Source: Lamprobacter modestohalophilus
GTDB lineage: Bacteria > Pseudomonadota > Gammaproteobacteria > Chromatiales > Chromatiaceae
Assembly (NCBI RefSeq): GCF_016583905.1
Contig: NZ_NRRY01000013.1
Span: 1 to 64,000 of the forward strand
Reading direction: 5' to 3'
DNA: 64,000 bases
Position 1 is the stretch's first letter; each line of letters starts with the position of its first letter. Positions 54,477 to 63,401 of the stretch are shown one piece after another. Below the pieces are notes generated by a model. That model had not been told where the DNA came from and searched no databases. It saw nothing but the letters and a program-made list of their open reading frames with translations. A program made the translations under genes and the position numbers.

Positions 54477-55509
54477 GTCGTACCACCGCAACCGCTGATG
54501 CGCCCACGCGCATCAGCGGCGCGGGTGGGTTGTCGAGTCTGATCCGTATCGGAAAGCGCTGGATGATGCGCACCCAGTTGAGCGACTTCGGCACATAGGG
54601 CACGCCGCGCGGCAGGTTGACCAGATCCTCGGAGACGACGCCCCAACCAATGCTGTCGACCCGGCCGGCGACGGGACGCGAGCGATCGGCCAGCACGTAG
54701 ACGCGCGCACAGTCGCCGATCGCGATGCGCGACAGCTCGGTCTCGGGGAAGGTGGCCGAGGCATACCAGTGCTCGCTGTCGATCAGCGTGAACAGCGACT
54801 GACCAGGCGCGACGATCTCGCCGGTGGAGACGGTCAGGCCGACCACCAGCCCGTCATGCGGCGCAAGCACCTCGGTCGCCGCCAGTTCGTGCTCGGCGAT
54901 GGCCAGTGCTGCCCGTCGGGCGTCGACCAGTGCCTCCGAGGCATCGAGCGTTGTCACCAACGCTTCTGCAGCCTCGGCCTGGCGCAGCGCCTGATCCAGG
55001 CTGGTCTGCGCATCGTCCCGTGCCGTGCGCGCGTCATCGACCTGCTGGGCCGTGACGTAGCCCTTGGGTGCCAGCGGCAGGAGCCGGGCCAGTGTCGCCT
55101 CGGCGAGCGCAAGGTTAGAGCGTGCGCGCTGCACCTGCTCGCTGGCGACAGCGGCATTCGACTGCTCGGCCACGATCGTCCGCCGCTGGGCATCGCGCGT
55201 TGCCTCGGCAAGGCGTAGGTCGGCCCGGGCCTGCGCCACGGCCAGCTGGTAAGGCTCGGGATCGAGCGCAAACAACAGCTCGCCCTCGGCGACACGCTGG
55301 TTGTCAGTCACTGCGATGGTCACGACCCGGCCGGCGATGGTGGCGGCGACGTTCACCCGATTCGCGGTCAGCACGGCATCTTCGGAGAGAGGATTGTTCG
55401 CGGCACGCTGCAAGGACCACCAACCGGAGGCGACCGCGCCGATGAGGATCAGCACCGCAAGGCTGGTGCCGACGACCGTGTAGCGGCGTGCATAGGCCGA
55501 TCTCGCCAT
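54442..55509 (-). CDS. HlyD-family periplasmic adaptor (MdtN/AaeA-like)
   Basis: Membrane-fusion protein linking the FUSC pump to the outer-membrane channel, 355 residues. It has one N-terminal helix (TVVGTSLAVLILIGAVASGWW), a biotinyl-lipoyl-like half (AGRVVTIAVTDNQRVAEGELLF), a coiled-coil hairpin of about 130 residues, and the second half (VLAPHDGLVVGLTVSTGEIV). It starts 3 nt after the DUF1656 gene. Confidence 0.9.
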   Translation of the reverse strand: MARSAYARRYTVVGTSLAVLILIGAVASGWWSLQRAANNPLSEDAVLTANRVNVAATIAGRVVTIAVTDNQRVAEGELLFALDPEPYQLAVAQARADLRLAEATRDAQRRTIVAEQSNAAVASEQVQRARSNLALAEATLARLLPLAPKGYVTAQQVDDARTARDDAQTSLDQALRQAEAAEALVTTLDASEALVDARRAALAIAEHELAATEVLAPHDGLVVGLTVSTGEIVAPGQSLFTLIDSEHWYASATFPETELSRIAIGDCARVYVLADRSRPVAGRVDSIGWGVVSEDLVNLPRGVPYVPKSLNWVRIIQRFPIRIRLDNPPAPLMRVGASAVAVVRHGEDCDPGAAD

Positions 55510-55512
55510 CGG

Positions 55513-55716
55513 CTAACGGCCAAAGACCTTGGCAGAAATCGCAAAGGCGATCAAGCAGGCGAGTGCGATGTAAACCAGCGTCCGCAGCGGCATGCCTTCA
55601 TCAACACCCAAGCGGATCAGGAGGCTGCGCACCAGCATTGAGCCCAGGATACCGAGCGTGGCGCTGATCAGCCAAGAGGGGAAGTAGGCACCGTAGAAGG
55701 GCAGCTCTGGACTCAT
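55513..55716 (-). CDS. DUF1656 family small membrane protein
   Basis: A 67-residue protein with two membrane helices (WLISATLGILGSMLVRSLL and TLVYIALACLIAFAIS) separated by a short loop, matching the AaeX/YtcA-type DUF1656 family that accompanies FUSC-HlyD efflux pairs. It is the first gene of the four-gene operon. Confidence 0.85.
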   Translation of the reverse strand: MSPELPFYGAYFPSWLISATLGILGSMLVRSLLIRLGVDEGMPLRTLVYIALACLIAFAISAKVFGR

Positions 55717-55935
55717 GCTGTCTAGGATATCCTAATATATCCAGCGAACCTCTGGGCTCCGCTCAATCAGCTAACAGTAACCCTTGGGTACCGTCTTGGA
55801 TGGTGCCAGCAAACGCGCTTAGTGGGGCCTCGATCATCGTCAACCACTTTGCCGTTGGCGTTAGGAGGTAGCGCTTAATCATGGGCAGACGCCAACAGTG
55901 CCGCTGTAACCTACACATGAGGATCTCCTCGGGCG

Positions 55936-56028
55936 GGTGTTGCGAGCATCGAGCACGGCCAGCTGTTGGATGACGCGACGGTGCGGCTGATCGCCGAGCA
56001 CGATCTCTGGTGGAGCCTGCAGCCTAAG
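55936..56028 (+). pseudogene. Amidohydrolase gene fragment
   Basis: About 31 codons read GVASIEHGQLLDDATVRLIA and then EHDLWWSLQP, matching the SIEHG-LLDDETxxLMAE stretch around a metal-binding histidine of amidohydrolases of the prolidase/imidazolonepropionase type. No start, upstream half or downstream half is present, and the frame then runs antisense into the next gene. The rest of 55717-56023 shows nothing else recognisable. Confidence 0.6.
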
Positions 56029-57493
56029 GATAGGCAATGGCGCTTTGGTAGACCTGCCCCAGATCTTCCAGATCATCCAGGCATTGCCAGCGCAGACCCG
56101 CCGACTCCGACAATCGCCAGCGCACTAGGGTGCTGCCCTGGCGAGGATCATGTGCCAGGGTAGCGCTCTCAGCCTCGGCCATACGGGCGAAGCGGATCTG
56201 GGAAAGCAGCAAACCCTCGGCGAGCAGACGCTGCACCGCCCCGCCTAGGCTCCGATCGTGAGGGGCAATCAGCACCACCTTGAGGTCGCGGACTTCGTAA
56301 GGCAGCAACCGAAACCTTGTGATATCGCGCAACATGTTGCCCAGCAGATCGGTCTCCGTTCCTCCGTAGATCCGGTCATTCTCGCTGGCGTGGCCCAGAA
56401 TCGCCTCGCCGCTGGGAAGGATCATCAGCAGGGCCGTGCAGGTGGAAATACCGAATGTCAACAGGGGCGCATCAGCAGATGAGCGAAATTCGTCCATGTC
56501 CACGATGAGGCCATCTCGCGGCAGCACATGCTCCGCGCAGAAAGTCGGATCGCCCTCTGGAAGATGGCGCTCAAGGAGCGAAACATCTTCCGCTTGCTGT
56601 TGCCGGAAGTGCTTGGTCAGGATCTCGTCTTCATCGATCTTGGCGACCAGCAGCCAATCGCTGTCCTGTACCCGGCAGAGGGTAAATGAGGTCAACACCG
56701 GGTAGCCTCGGTAATCGATTACCCGCCGGTGTCCCTCGCCCTGGGAAAATTTGGGCTCCAGGTTTTTCGCGGCTAGGTGCCGCAGCAAGGCCCCCTGATC
56801 GGGGTGTAGTCGGCTGGCCGTGAGCATCTGGTGGCGACGATTGGCGAGAAAGACCTCGCCAGTCTGGCCCAGATCATCTTCCCGGGTGAAGATCCTGTTG
56901 ATTCGATTCAAGGCAGACTGGCAGACCAGCCAACCCTCCCTCTGGCCGTCAATGACCATGGGCTCGACGAAAAAGGCTGAGGGTTCATCCGAGGCCCAAT
57001 AGAAATCGTAATCCACGAACGACCGCTCCGGATCGCGCAAGAGTTGGCGAGACAGCGCCGATTCGGCCAGCCGACCCGAAAACAGGTGCTCGTGATAGTC
57101 CCGCTCGTGCCGGATGGTGGAGAGGACGAATCCGCTCTTGTCGACGAACAAGATGTCGTAGAAGACCGGGTAGTGTTGCAGGTAGTGATCGCGGATGGAG
57201 GCCTTGAGCTGCTCAATGCTCTGGATCACCTCGGGTGGGGCCGGCAGCTGTCCCTGCAGCTGATGATAGCGCTGCTTGACCTTGAAGTAGTCCTGAAAAT
57301 GGGCGTCGGTGGATGCCTGGCCGGCCAGTCGCTGCAGCCGTTGAAGATAGCCTTCTAGCTGATCTTGCCGGACATCGCGGATCTGATCCAGGGCGCTGTA
57401 GGCATCCTCAAGGACCGGATGCATGCCCTCATCGGCCTGAACCGGCAGGGCGAGGAGCAGTATCAGAACGATAAGGGTCGTACCATGCCGCAT
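56024..57493 (-). CDS. Exported Cache-domain protein with CheD-like C-terminal domain
   Basis: A 489-residue protein. A signal peptide (TTLIVLILLLALPVQADEG) is followed by a helical stretch and a double-Cache-like sensor (about residues 100-305) with VFYDILFVDKSGFVLS and LGQTGEVFLANRRHQMLTAS. After residue about 340 a domain begins TFGISTCTALLMILPSGEAI, with a cysteine at 352 and a histidine at 368, the spacing of the catalytic pair in CheD glutamine deamidases, and LKVVLIAPHDRSLGG later. No second membrane helix separates the halves, so the whole protein should be periplasmic. ATG 57493 is preferred to a TTG four codons earlier. The CheD link is from pattern only. Confidence 0.6.
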   Translation of the reverse strand: MRHGTTLIVLILLLALPVQADEGMHPVLEDAYSALDQIRDVRQDQLEGYLQRLQRLAGQASTDAHFQDYFKVKQRYHQLQGQLPAPPEVIQSIEQLKASIRDHYLQHYPVFYDILFVDKSGFVLSTIRHERDYHEHLFSGRLAESALSRQLLRDPERSFVDYDFYWASDEPSAFFVEPMVIDGQREGWLVCQSALNRINRIFTREDDLGQTGEVFLANRRHQMLTASRLHPDQGALLRHLAAKNLEPKFSQGEGHRRVIDYRGYPVLTSFTLCRVQDSDWLLVAKIDEDEILTKHFRQQQAEDVSLLERHLPEGDPTFCAEHVLPRDGLIVDMDEFRSSADAPLLTFGISTCTALLMILPSGEAILGHASENDRIYGGTETDLLGNMLRDITRFRLLPYEVRDLKVVLIAPHDRSLGGAVQRLLAEGLLLSQIRFARMAEAESATLAHDPRQGSTLVRWRLSESAGLRWQCLDDLEDLGQVYQSAIAYP

Positions 57494-57554
57494 GAGAACA
57501 CTCAAAAAAGCTTGGGATCTACTCTGGAATCCGGTGATGCGCTAGGAGGGCGAA

Positions 57555-57680
57555 TCAGCGCCTATTCCGCGAGAGACCGGAGCCATTGTCGATCAGCATC
57601 CCCACATGCTCGATCCCTTGCGTATCGAGCCAGCTCATCAGGCTTTCGCGAGATTTCGCTAGGCTGGCCGGCGGACCCTG
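57555..57680 (-). pseudogene. C-terminal fragment of a dacB-type (PBP4) gene
   Basis: On the minus strand a frame reads SLAKSRESLMSWLDTQGIEH, then VGMLIDNGSGLSRNRR and a stop. This matches the stretch around the SGN/NGSGLSR motif of D-Ala-D-Ala carboxypeptidase PBP4. The rest of the gene, normally about 450 residues, is absent. It lies between glgB and the Cache-CheD-like gene. Confidence 0.5.
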
Positions 57681-57703
57681 CGCTCGCCGCCGCTGGCGTT
57701 GGC

Positions 57704-60106
57704 TCAGCCTTTGCTGCTATCGGCATCGGTTGCCGCTGGCGAGTCGGCACCTGTCGCTTGCGAGCCAGTCCCTGCTGCTGGCGAGTCGGCTTCGCTATCG
57801 GAACCGCTCTGATCAGTGTCAGTCGTGTTCCGTGCGGCTCGACCCTCGGCCAAGATGGGCGCGGCAAGGCTAGACGCGTCGGCGGCATCGACATCATCGG
57901 AGGCAACCGAGCTTGGTTCGAGCACCATGATGACACCGGCAAGCGGCGGCAAGGCGAGTGGGATCGAGTACGGGCGGCCCATCCAACTGCTGCGCTCTGA
58001 ATGCACGCCGCCGCGATTACCGACGTTGCTGCCGCCATAGAGCTCGGCGTCGGAGTTGACGGCCTCGCGATAATAGCCCTCGACCGGAACCCCGATGCGG
58101 TAGTTCTCGCGCGGTACCGGGGTGAAATTGAAGGCGCAGGCGACCAGATGCTTGCCGTCTTTGGACTTGCGCAGATAGCTCAACACCGACTGGCTGGAGT
58201 CGTGGCAGTCGATCCACTCGAAGCCTGAGCTCTCGAAGTCGACCTCGTACAACGCCGGCTCAGCGCGGTAGAGATGGTTGAGATCGGCGACGATTTTTTT
58301 CACGCCCTGATGCTGGGGCCGCTCGAGCAGCTCCCACTCGGCCGCAGCATCGAAGTTCCACTCCCGACCCTGTCCGAACTCGCAGCCCTGGAATAGCAGC
58401 TTCTTGCCCGGATAGCTGAACATGAAGGTGTAGAGCAGGCGCAGCGAGGCGAACTTCTGCCAGGCGTCGCCGGGCATCTTATCCAGCATCGACTTCTTGC
58501 CGTGCACCACCTCGTCGTGGCTGAACGGCAGCACGAAGTTCTCGGTAAAGGCGTAGAGCAGGCCGAAGGTCAGTAGGTCATGGTGGTAATGGCGATAGAT
58601 CGGGTCCTTCTCCATGTACGACAGGGTGTCGTGCATCCAGCCCATGTTCCATTTCATGCTGAAGCCGAGACCGCCTAGATAGGTCGGGCGCGACACCTGT
58701 GGCCAAGAGGTGGATTCCTCGGCGATCATCAACGAGCCAGGATGCTGCTCATGGGTGACGGTGTTGAGCTGGCGCAACAGCTCAACCGCGTCCAGGTTCT
58801 CGTTGCCACCGTACTTGTTCGGTATCCACTCACCGTCGTTGCGCGAGTAGTCGAGGTAGAGCATCGAGGCTACCGCGTCGACGCGCAGGCCGTCGATATG
58901 GTACTCATCGAGCCAGAACAGGGCGCTCGAGAGCAGGAAGTTCTTCACCTCGTGGCGGCCGTAGTTGAAGATCAGCGTGCCCCAATCCTTGTGCTCACCC
59001 TGGCGCGGGTCGGCGTGCTCGTAGAGCGCGGTGCCGTCGAAACGCGCCAGCGCCACGGTATCGCGCGGGAAATGCGCCGGCACCCAGTCGAGCAGCACGC
59101 CGATGCCCTGCTCGTGCAGATAGTTGACGAAGTAACGGAAATCTTCAGGGGTGCCGAAACGCGCCGTCGGTGCGAAATAGCCAGTCGCCTGATAGCCCCA
59201 AGAGGCGTCCAGTGGATGCTCGGTGATCGGCAGCAGCTCGAGGTGAGTGAAGCCCAGCTCCTTGCAGTGCGTGGCCAACTGCTCGGCCAGCTCGCGGTAG
59301 TTAAGGAAGCTGCCGTCCTCGGCGCGGCGCCAGGAGCCGAGATGCACCTCGTAGACCGACATCGGCTGCTGCTGCCAGTTGATCTTGGCGCGGGCCTCGA
59401 GCCAGTCTTGGTCGGTCCAGGCAAAGTCGCTCGGTGCGTGCAGGATGCAAGCGTTATCAGGGCGTTCTTGAAAGGCGCTGGCGTAGGGGTCGATCTTGAC
59501 CATCGGCACGCCCTCGGCGGAGCGCAGCTCGAATTTATACAGCGATTCGGCAGCCAGGCCGGGGATAAACAACTCCCAGACGCCAGAGCCGGGGCGAACG
59601 CGCATCTGATGCTCACGCCCGTCCCAGTTGTTGAAGGCGCCGACGACGCTGACCCGGGTCGCGCCTGGGGCCCAGACGCCGAACTGGAAGCCAGTGATGC
59701 CGTCAATCTCGAGTTGGTAGGCGCCGAGAAAGCGATAGGCGTGCCAGTGGCGACCCTCACCGAAAAGATGCAGATCGAAGTCCGGGATCTGGGTGCCGAA
59801 GCTGTAGGGATCGTGCTGGGTATGCACCTGTCCCTGCTTGTCGTACCAGCTGATTTGATAGCGCTCGTCGACGGCGCTCGCTGGCCCCTCCCAGACGAAG
59901 AGGTCGGTGCCGTCGATGCGGCTGAGCTCGACGTCACCCTTGCCGATACGCACCCGCTCGGCGCGCGGCAAAAGCACCCGGACGACGGTGTTGCCGTCGC
60001 CTTGATCGTGACGGCCGAGGACCTCGAACGGGTCGTGATGTCGGGCCTCGACGATCCGCAACAACGGCTCGGGAAGGTTGGGGTAGCGAAGCTGACTCTC
60101 GGGCAT
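57704..60106 (-). CDS. glgB: 1,4-alpha-glucan branching enzyme
   Basis: Adds alpha-1,6 branches to glycogen. The 800-residue protein has an N-terminal CBM48 pair ([24 protein letters not shown]), a GH13 barrel with the nucleophile in [13 protein letters not shown], the acid in [12 protein letters not shown] and the third carboxylate in [15 protein letters not shown], and a C-terminal beta domain. The last about 65 residues are an A/S/D/T-rich repeat tail ([20 protein letters not shown]) beyond the usual end. Divergent from glgC with a 235-bp shared control region. Confidence 0.95.
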   Translation of the reverse strand: MPESQLRYPNLPEPLLRIVEARHHDPFEVLGRHDQGDGNTVVRVLLPRAERVRIGKGDVELSRIDGTDLFVWEGPASAVDERYQISWYDKQGQVHTQHDPYSFGTQIPDFDLHLFGEGRHWHAYRFLGAYQLEIDGITGFQFGVWAPGATRVSVVGAFNNWDGREHQMRVRPGSGVWELFIPGLAAESLYKFELRSAEGVPMVKIDPYASAFQERPDNACILHAPSDFAWTDQDWLEARAKINWQQQPMSVYEVHLGSWRRAEDGSFLNYRELAEQLATHCKELGFTHLELLPITEHPLDASWGYQATGYFAPTARFGTPEDFRYFVNYLHEQGIGVLLDWVPAHFPRDTVALARFDGTALYEHADPRQGEHKDWGTLIFNYGRHEVKNFLLSSALFWLDEYHIDGLRVDAVASMLYLDYSRNDGEWIPNKYGGNENLDAVELLRQLNTVTHEQHPGSLMIAEESTSWPQVSRPTYLGGLGFSMKWNMGWMHDTLSYMEKDPIYRHYHHDLLTFGLLYAFTENFVLPFSHDEVVHGKKSMLDKMPGDAWQKFASLRLLYTFMFSYPGKKLLFQGCEFGQGREWNFDAAAEWELLERPQHQGVKKIVADLNHLYRAEPALYEVDFESSGFEWIDCHDSSQSVLSYLRKSKDGKHLVACAFNFTPVPRENYRIGVPVEGYYREAVNSDAELYGGSNVGNRGGVHSERSSWMGRPYSIPLALPPLAGVIMVLEPSSVASDDVDAADASSLAAPILAEGRAARNTTDTDQSGSDSEADSPAAGTGSQATGADSPAATDADSSKG

Positions 60107-60135
60107 GGTGTGTCGGTATCCTGAGGCTCTTTACG

Positions 60136-60159
60136 CCGACGATGTTACCATAGCGTCGG
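60136..60159. promoter_or_regulatory. Dyad between glgB and glgC
   Basis: CCGACG and CGTCGG are separated by 12 nt in the divergent region about 30 bp upstream of glgB. Possible operator; no regulator assigned. Confidence 0.25.
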
Positions 60160-60341
60160 AAATTCACCGGCTTGGTTGGTTGCCGGCTAACGGTCCGCGC
60201 GATTGGTCAGCGCCAACGATCCGCGCCAATGCCGCTGGCGGCCGCTGCTCGACGATTTGCCGAGCCGCTTGGTTGCCCTCTTACGCACTGAGTGGCCCCT
60301 TGCATTCACCTCGAATCGGCGCTCGCGCCCGGAGGTTCAGC

Positions 60342-61613
60342 ATGGCAGAAGAGAACCCACGTTTCGTTAGTCGTCTGACGCGAAACACCTTGGCGCTCAT
60401 CCTCGCCGGCGGCCGCGGCTCTCGGTTGCGTCAGCTGACGCAATGGCGCTCGAAGCCTGCGGTGCCGTTTGGTGGCAAGTTCCGCATCGTCGACTTTCCG
60501 CTCTCGAACTGCATCAACTCTGGTATTCGACGTATCGGCGTATTGACGCAGTACAAGGCGCATTCGCTGATCCTACACATTCAGAAGGGCTGGGGCTTCC
60601 TGCGCGGCGAGTTCGGCGAGTTCGTCGAGCTGTGGCCGGCGCAGCAACGGGTGGCTGAGAACGCTTGGTACGCCGGCACCGCCGATGCGGTGTTCCAGAA
60701 TCTCGACATCATCCGCAGCCACGACCCCGAGTACGTGTTGGTGCTGGCTGGTGATCACATCTATCAGATGGACTATGGGCCGATGATCGCCCAGCACGTC
60801 GAATCTGGCGCTGACATGACGATCGGCTGCATCGAGGTCGAGCGCGAGCGGGCCTCGGGCTTTGGCGTCATCAGCGTCGATGACCAACAGCGCGTGCAAG
60901 CGTTTGTCGAGAAGCCGGCCGATCCGACCTCGGTGCCGGGTCGGGACGATATCGCCTTGGCGTCGATGGGCATCTACGTCTTCAACCGTGATTTCCTGTT
61001 CGAGCAGGTGGTCGCCGATGCCGATATGCCGGGCTCTAGCCATGATTTCGGCAAGGATGTGATCCCGCGCGCGATCCAGCGCTATCGGGTGATGACCTAT
61101 CCGTTCCGTGATCCGCACAGTGGAGCCCAGGCCTACTGGCGTGATGTGGGCACCATCGATGCCTTCTGGGAGGCGAATCTGGAGCTGATCGGCGTCACCC
61201 CGCCGCTCAGTCTGTACGACGATGAGTGGCCAATCTGGACCTATCAGGAGCAGCTGCCGCCGGCCAAGTTTGTGTTCGATAACGACATCCGCCGCGGGAT
61301 GGCGGTCGACTCGATGGTCTCCGGCGGCTGCATCATCTCTGGCGCGCTGGTGCGCCACTCGCTGCTGTTCTCAAATGTGCGGGTGCACTCGTTTGCGCAT
61401 GTCGAAGACAGCGTGATCCTGCCGAATGTGGATGTCGGGCGCGGTTGTGTGATCCGCCGTGCCATCGTTGACCACTGGTGCCGGCTCCCGGAAGGTATGC
61501 GGATTGGTTGCGATCGCGCCGAGGACGTTGCGGCCGGACTCTACGTGTCCGAAGGTGGCGTCACCTTAGTCACCCCGGAGTTGCTAGGCCAAACTGTCAA
61601 TCGGGTGCGCTGA
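60342..61613 (+). CDS. glgC: Glucose-1-phosphate adenylyltransferase
   Basis: Makes ADP-glucose, the committed step of bacterial glycogen synthesis. The 423-residue protein has [56 protein letters not shown] and [15 protein letters not shown], followed by the left-handed beta-helix domain. ATG 60342 has GGAGG 6 nt upstream; the frame continues far upstream without family similarity. It is usually allosterically controlled by glycolytic intermediates. Confidence 0.95.
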   Translation: MAEENPRFVSRLTRNTLALILAGGRGSRLRQLTQWRSKPAVPFGGKFRIVDFPLSNCINSGIRRIGVLTQYKAHSLILHIQKGWGFLRGEFGEFVELWPAQQRVAENAWYAGTADAVFQNLDIIRSHDPEYVLVLAGDHIYQMDYGPMIAQHVESGADMTIGCIEVERERASGFGVISVDDQQRVQAFVEKPADPTSVPGRDDIALASMGIYVFNRDFLFEQVVADADMPGSSHDFGKDVIPRAIQRYRVMTYPFRDPHSGAQAYWRDVGTIDAFWEANLELIGVTPPLSLYDDEWPIWTYQEQLPPAKFVFDNDIRRGMAVDSMVSGGCIISGALVRHSLLFSNVRVHSFAHVEDSVILPNVDVGRGCVIRRAIVDHWCRLPEGMRIGCDRAEDVAAGLYVSEGGVTLVTPELLGQTVNRVR

Positions 61614-61714
61614 TGCTGCGCGCACTGCACGGCTGGTCGCTGCTGGCTGATCCGATGCTGCGGGCAAGCTAGCGGCTCTCTTCACCTTAGTCATCATGTC
61701 CAAGCTGTATTGCT

Positions 61715-63202
61715 ATGCACGAAGTCTCCGCCACCGACTGCCTCGACCAGCGCCGTGCCGGCGTCTTGTTGCACCTGACATCGCTGCCTGGCGAGGGACC
61801 TTGCGGTGACCTTGGCTGGGAGGCCTTTAACTTTGTCAATTTCCTCACCGACGCCGGCGTCAGCGTCTGGCAGATGCTGCCCGTTGGTCCACCGCAGGCC
61901 GGCGATTCGCCCTATCAGACCAGCTCGGCACATGCCGGCAGCGCGCGGCTGATCGGGCTCGGGCCATTGGTGACTTGGGGCTGGCTGCCCGCCGATGCGG
62001 GCGCGGCCGACAGCGACGCAGCCAAGCTCGAGCGCCTGCGTCAAGCGCATCAGGGCTTCCTGGAAGCGGCCTCTGCGGAAGAACGCGCAGAGCTCGCCCA
62101 ATTCTGTGATTCCCAGCGCTTCTGGCTCGACGACTATGCGCTCTATCGCGCCATCCACGAGGAGCGTGAGGCGCCATGGTGGCAGTGGCCGAAAGGCCTG
62201 CGTAACCGCGACGGCCGAAGCCTTGGCCAAGCTCGCCGGCGGCTGGGCAAGGCCATTGATTACATCCGTTTCGAGCAGTTCGTTTTCTTCCGCCAATGGG
62301 ACGCGCTGCGCGCGCATGCGAACGAGCGCGGGGTGCGTCTGTTTGGCGACATGCCGATCTTCGTTGCCCATGACAGCGCTGAGGTCTGGGCCCGACCTGG
62401 GGACTTCGATCTCAACGCGGACGGCACCTGCCGCGTGGTCGCCGGCGTGCCGCCGGATTACTTCTCAGCGACCGGCCAGCGTTGGGGCAACCCGCTCTAT
62501 CGCTGGGATCAGCTGGAGAAGAACGGTTTTCGCTTCTGGCTGGATCGGATGCGCACCCAGCTGCGCTTATTCGACATGATCCGCATCGATCACTTCCGCG
62601 GCTTTGAGGCCTACTGGGAGGTGCCAGCCGAGGAAGAGACGGCGATGAACGGAACCTGGGTCAAGGCCAAGGGCGATGCGCTGTTCATGCGCTTGCGAGA
62701 CGAATTTGGGGTCTTGCCGCTGATTGCCGAGGACCTGGGGGTGATCACCGATGAGGTCGATGCCTTGAGACGCAGGTACCGGATGCCCGGCATGAAGGTG
62801 CTACAGTTCGCCTTCGAAGGGGGTGCTGCCAATCCCTATCTGCCATTCCATCACGGGCGCGATTCAGTCTGCTACACCGGGACTCACGATAACGACACCT
62901 CGCTGGGCTGGTATAAGTCCATCGATGAGAGCCTGCGTCAGCACGTCGATGACTATCTCGGGCATTCGCAGGAGCCGATGCCCTGGCCGATGACCCGTGC
63001 CGCCTTGGCCTCGCGGGCTGACCTAGCAGTGGTGCCGATGCAGGATCTGATGGGGCTTGATGGCGAGCATCGGATGAACCGGCCTGGAGTGCCGACGGGT
63101 AACTGGCGTTGGCGCTTTCAGTGGGATCAGCTCGATGCGCAGCTCGCGCATCGGATCAAGCACCTGATCGCGCTCTATGGGCGTCTTCAGAGCGTTGATT
63201 AG
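61715..63202 (+). CDS. malQ: 4-alpha-glucanotransferase
   Basis: Amylomaltase that moves glucan segments between chains in glycogen or maltodextrin metabolism. The 495-residue GH77 protein shows GVLLHLTSLPGEGPCGDLG, GDMPIFVAHDSAEVWA, FDMIRIDHFRGFEAYW with the catalytic aspartate, LIAEDLGVITDEV with the glutamate, and YTGTHDNDTSLGW. It is about 100 bp downstream of glgC and completes the glgB-glgC-malQ group. Confidence 0.95.
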   Translation: MHEVSATDCLDQRRAGVLLHLTSLPGEGPCGDLGWEAFNFVNFLTDAGVSVWQMLPVGPPQAGDSPYQTSSAHAGSARLIGLGPLVTWGWLPADAGAADSDAAKLERLRQAHQGFLEAASAEERAELAQFCDSQRFWLDDYALYRAIHEEREAPWWQWPKGLRNRDGRSLGQARRRLGKAIDYIRFEQFVFFRQWDALRAHANERGVRLFGDMPIFVAHDSAEVWARPGDFDLNADGTCRVVAGVPPDYFSATGQRWGNPLYRWDQLEKNGFRFWLDRMRTQLRLFDMIRIDHFRGFEAYWEVPAEEETAMNGTWVKAKGDALFMRLRDEFGVLPLIAEDLGVITDEVDALRRRYRMPGMKVLQFAFEGGAANPYLPFHHGRDSVCYTGTHDNDTSLGWYKSIDESLRQHVDDYLGHSQEPMPWPMTRAALASRADLAVVPMQDLMGLDGEHRMNRPGVPTGNWRWRFQWDQLDAQLAHRIKHLIALYGRLQSVD

Positions 63203-63401
63203 ACGCGAAGTGGCCGGCGATGTTTCTGACGTCCTGATCGGAGTTTCTTCCTGATCAGGCTCTCTCCCTGATCAGACTCGAGCAGCGTTTCGACGCTGGC
63301 CTGCCAAGCGACTGCAATCGCATCGTCTTGAGGCTGCAACGGTATCGTCACCTTGGCTTGATAGTCTTGTTCGGCTTCATTGCCACCGAGGCGACCCTGC
63401 C

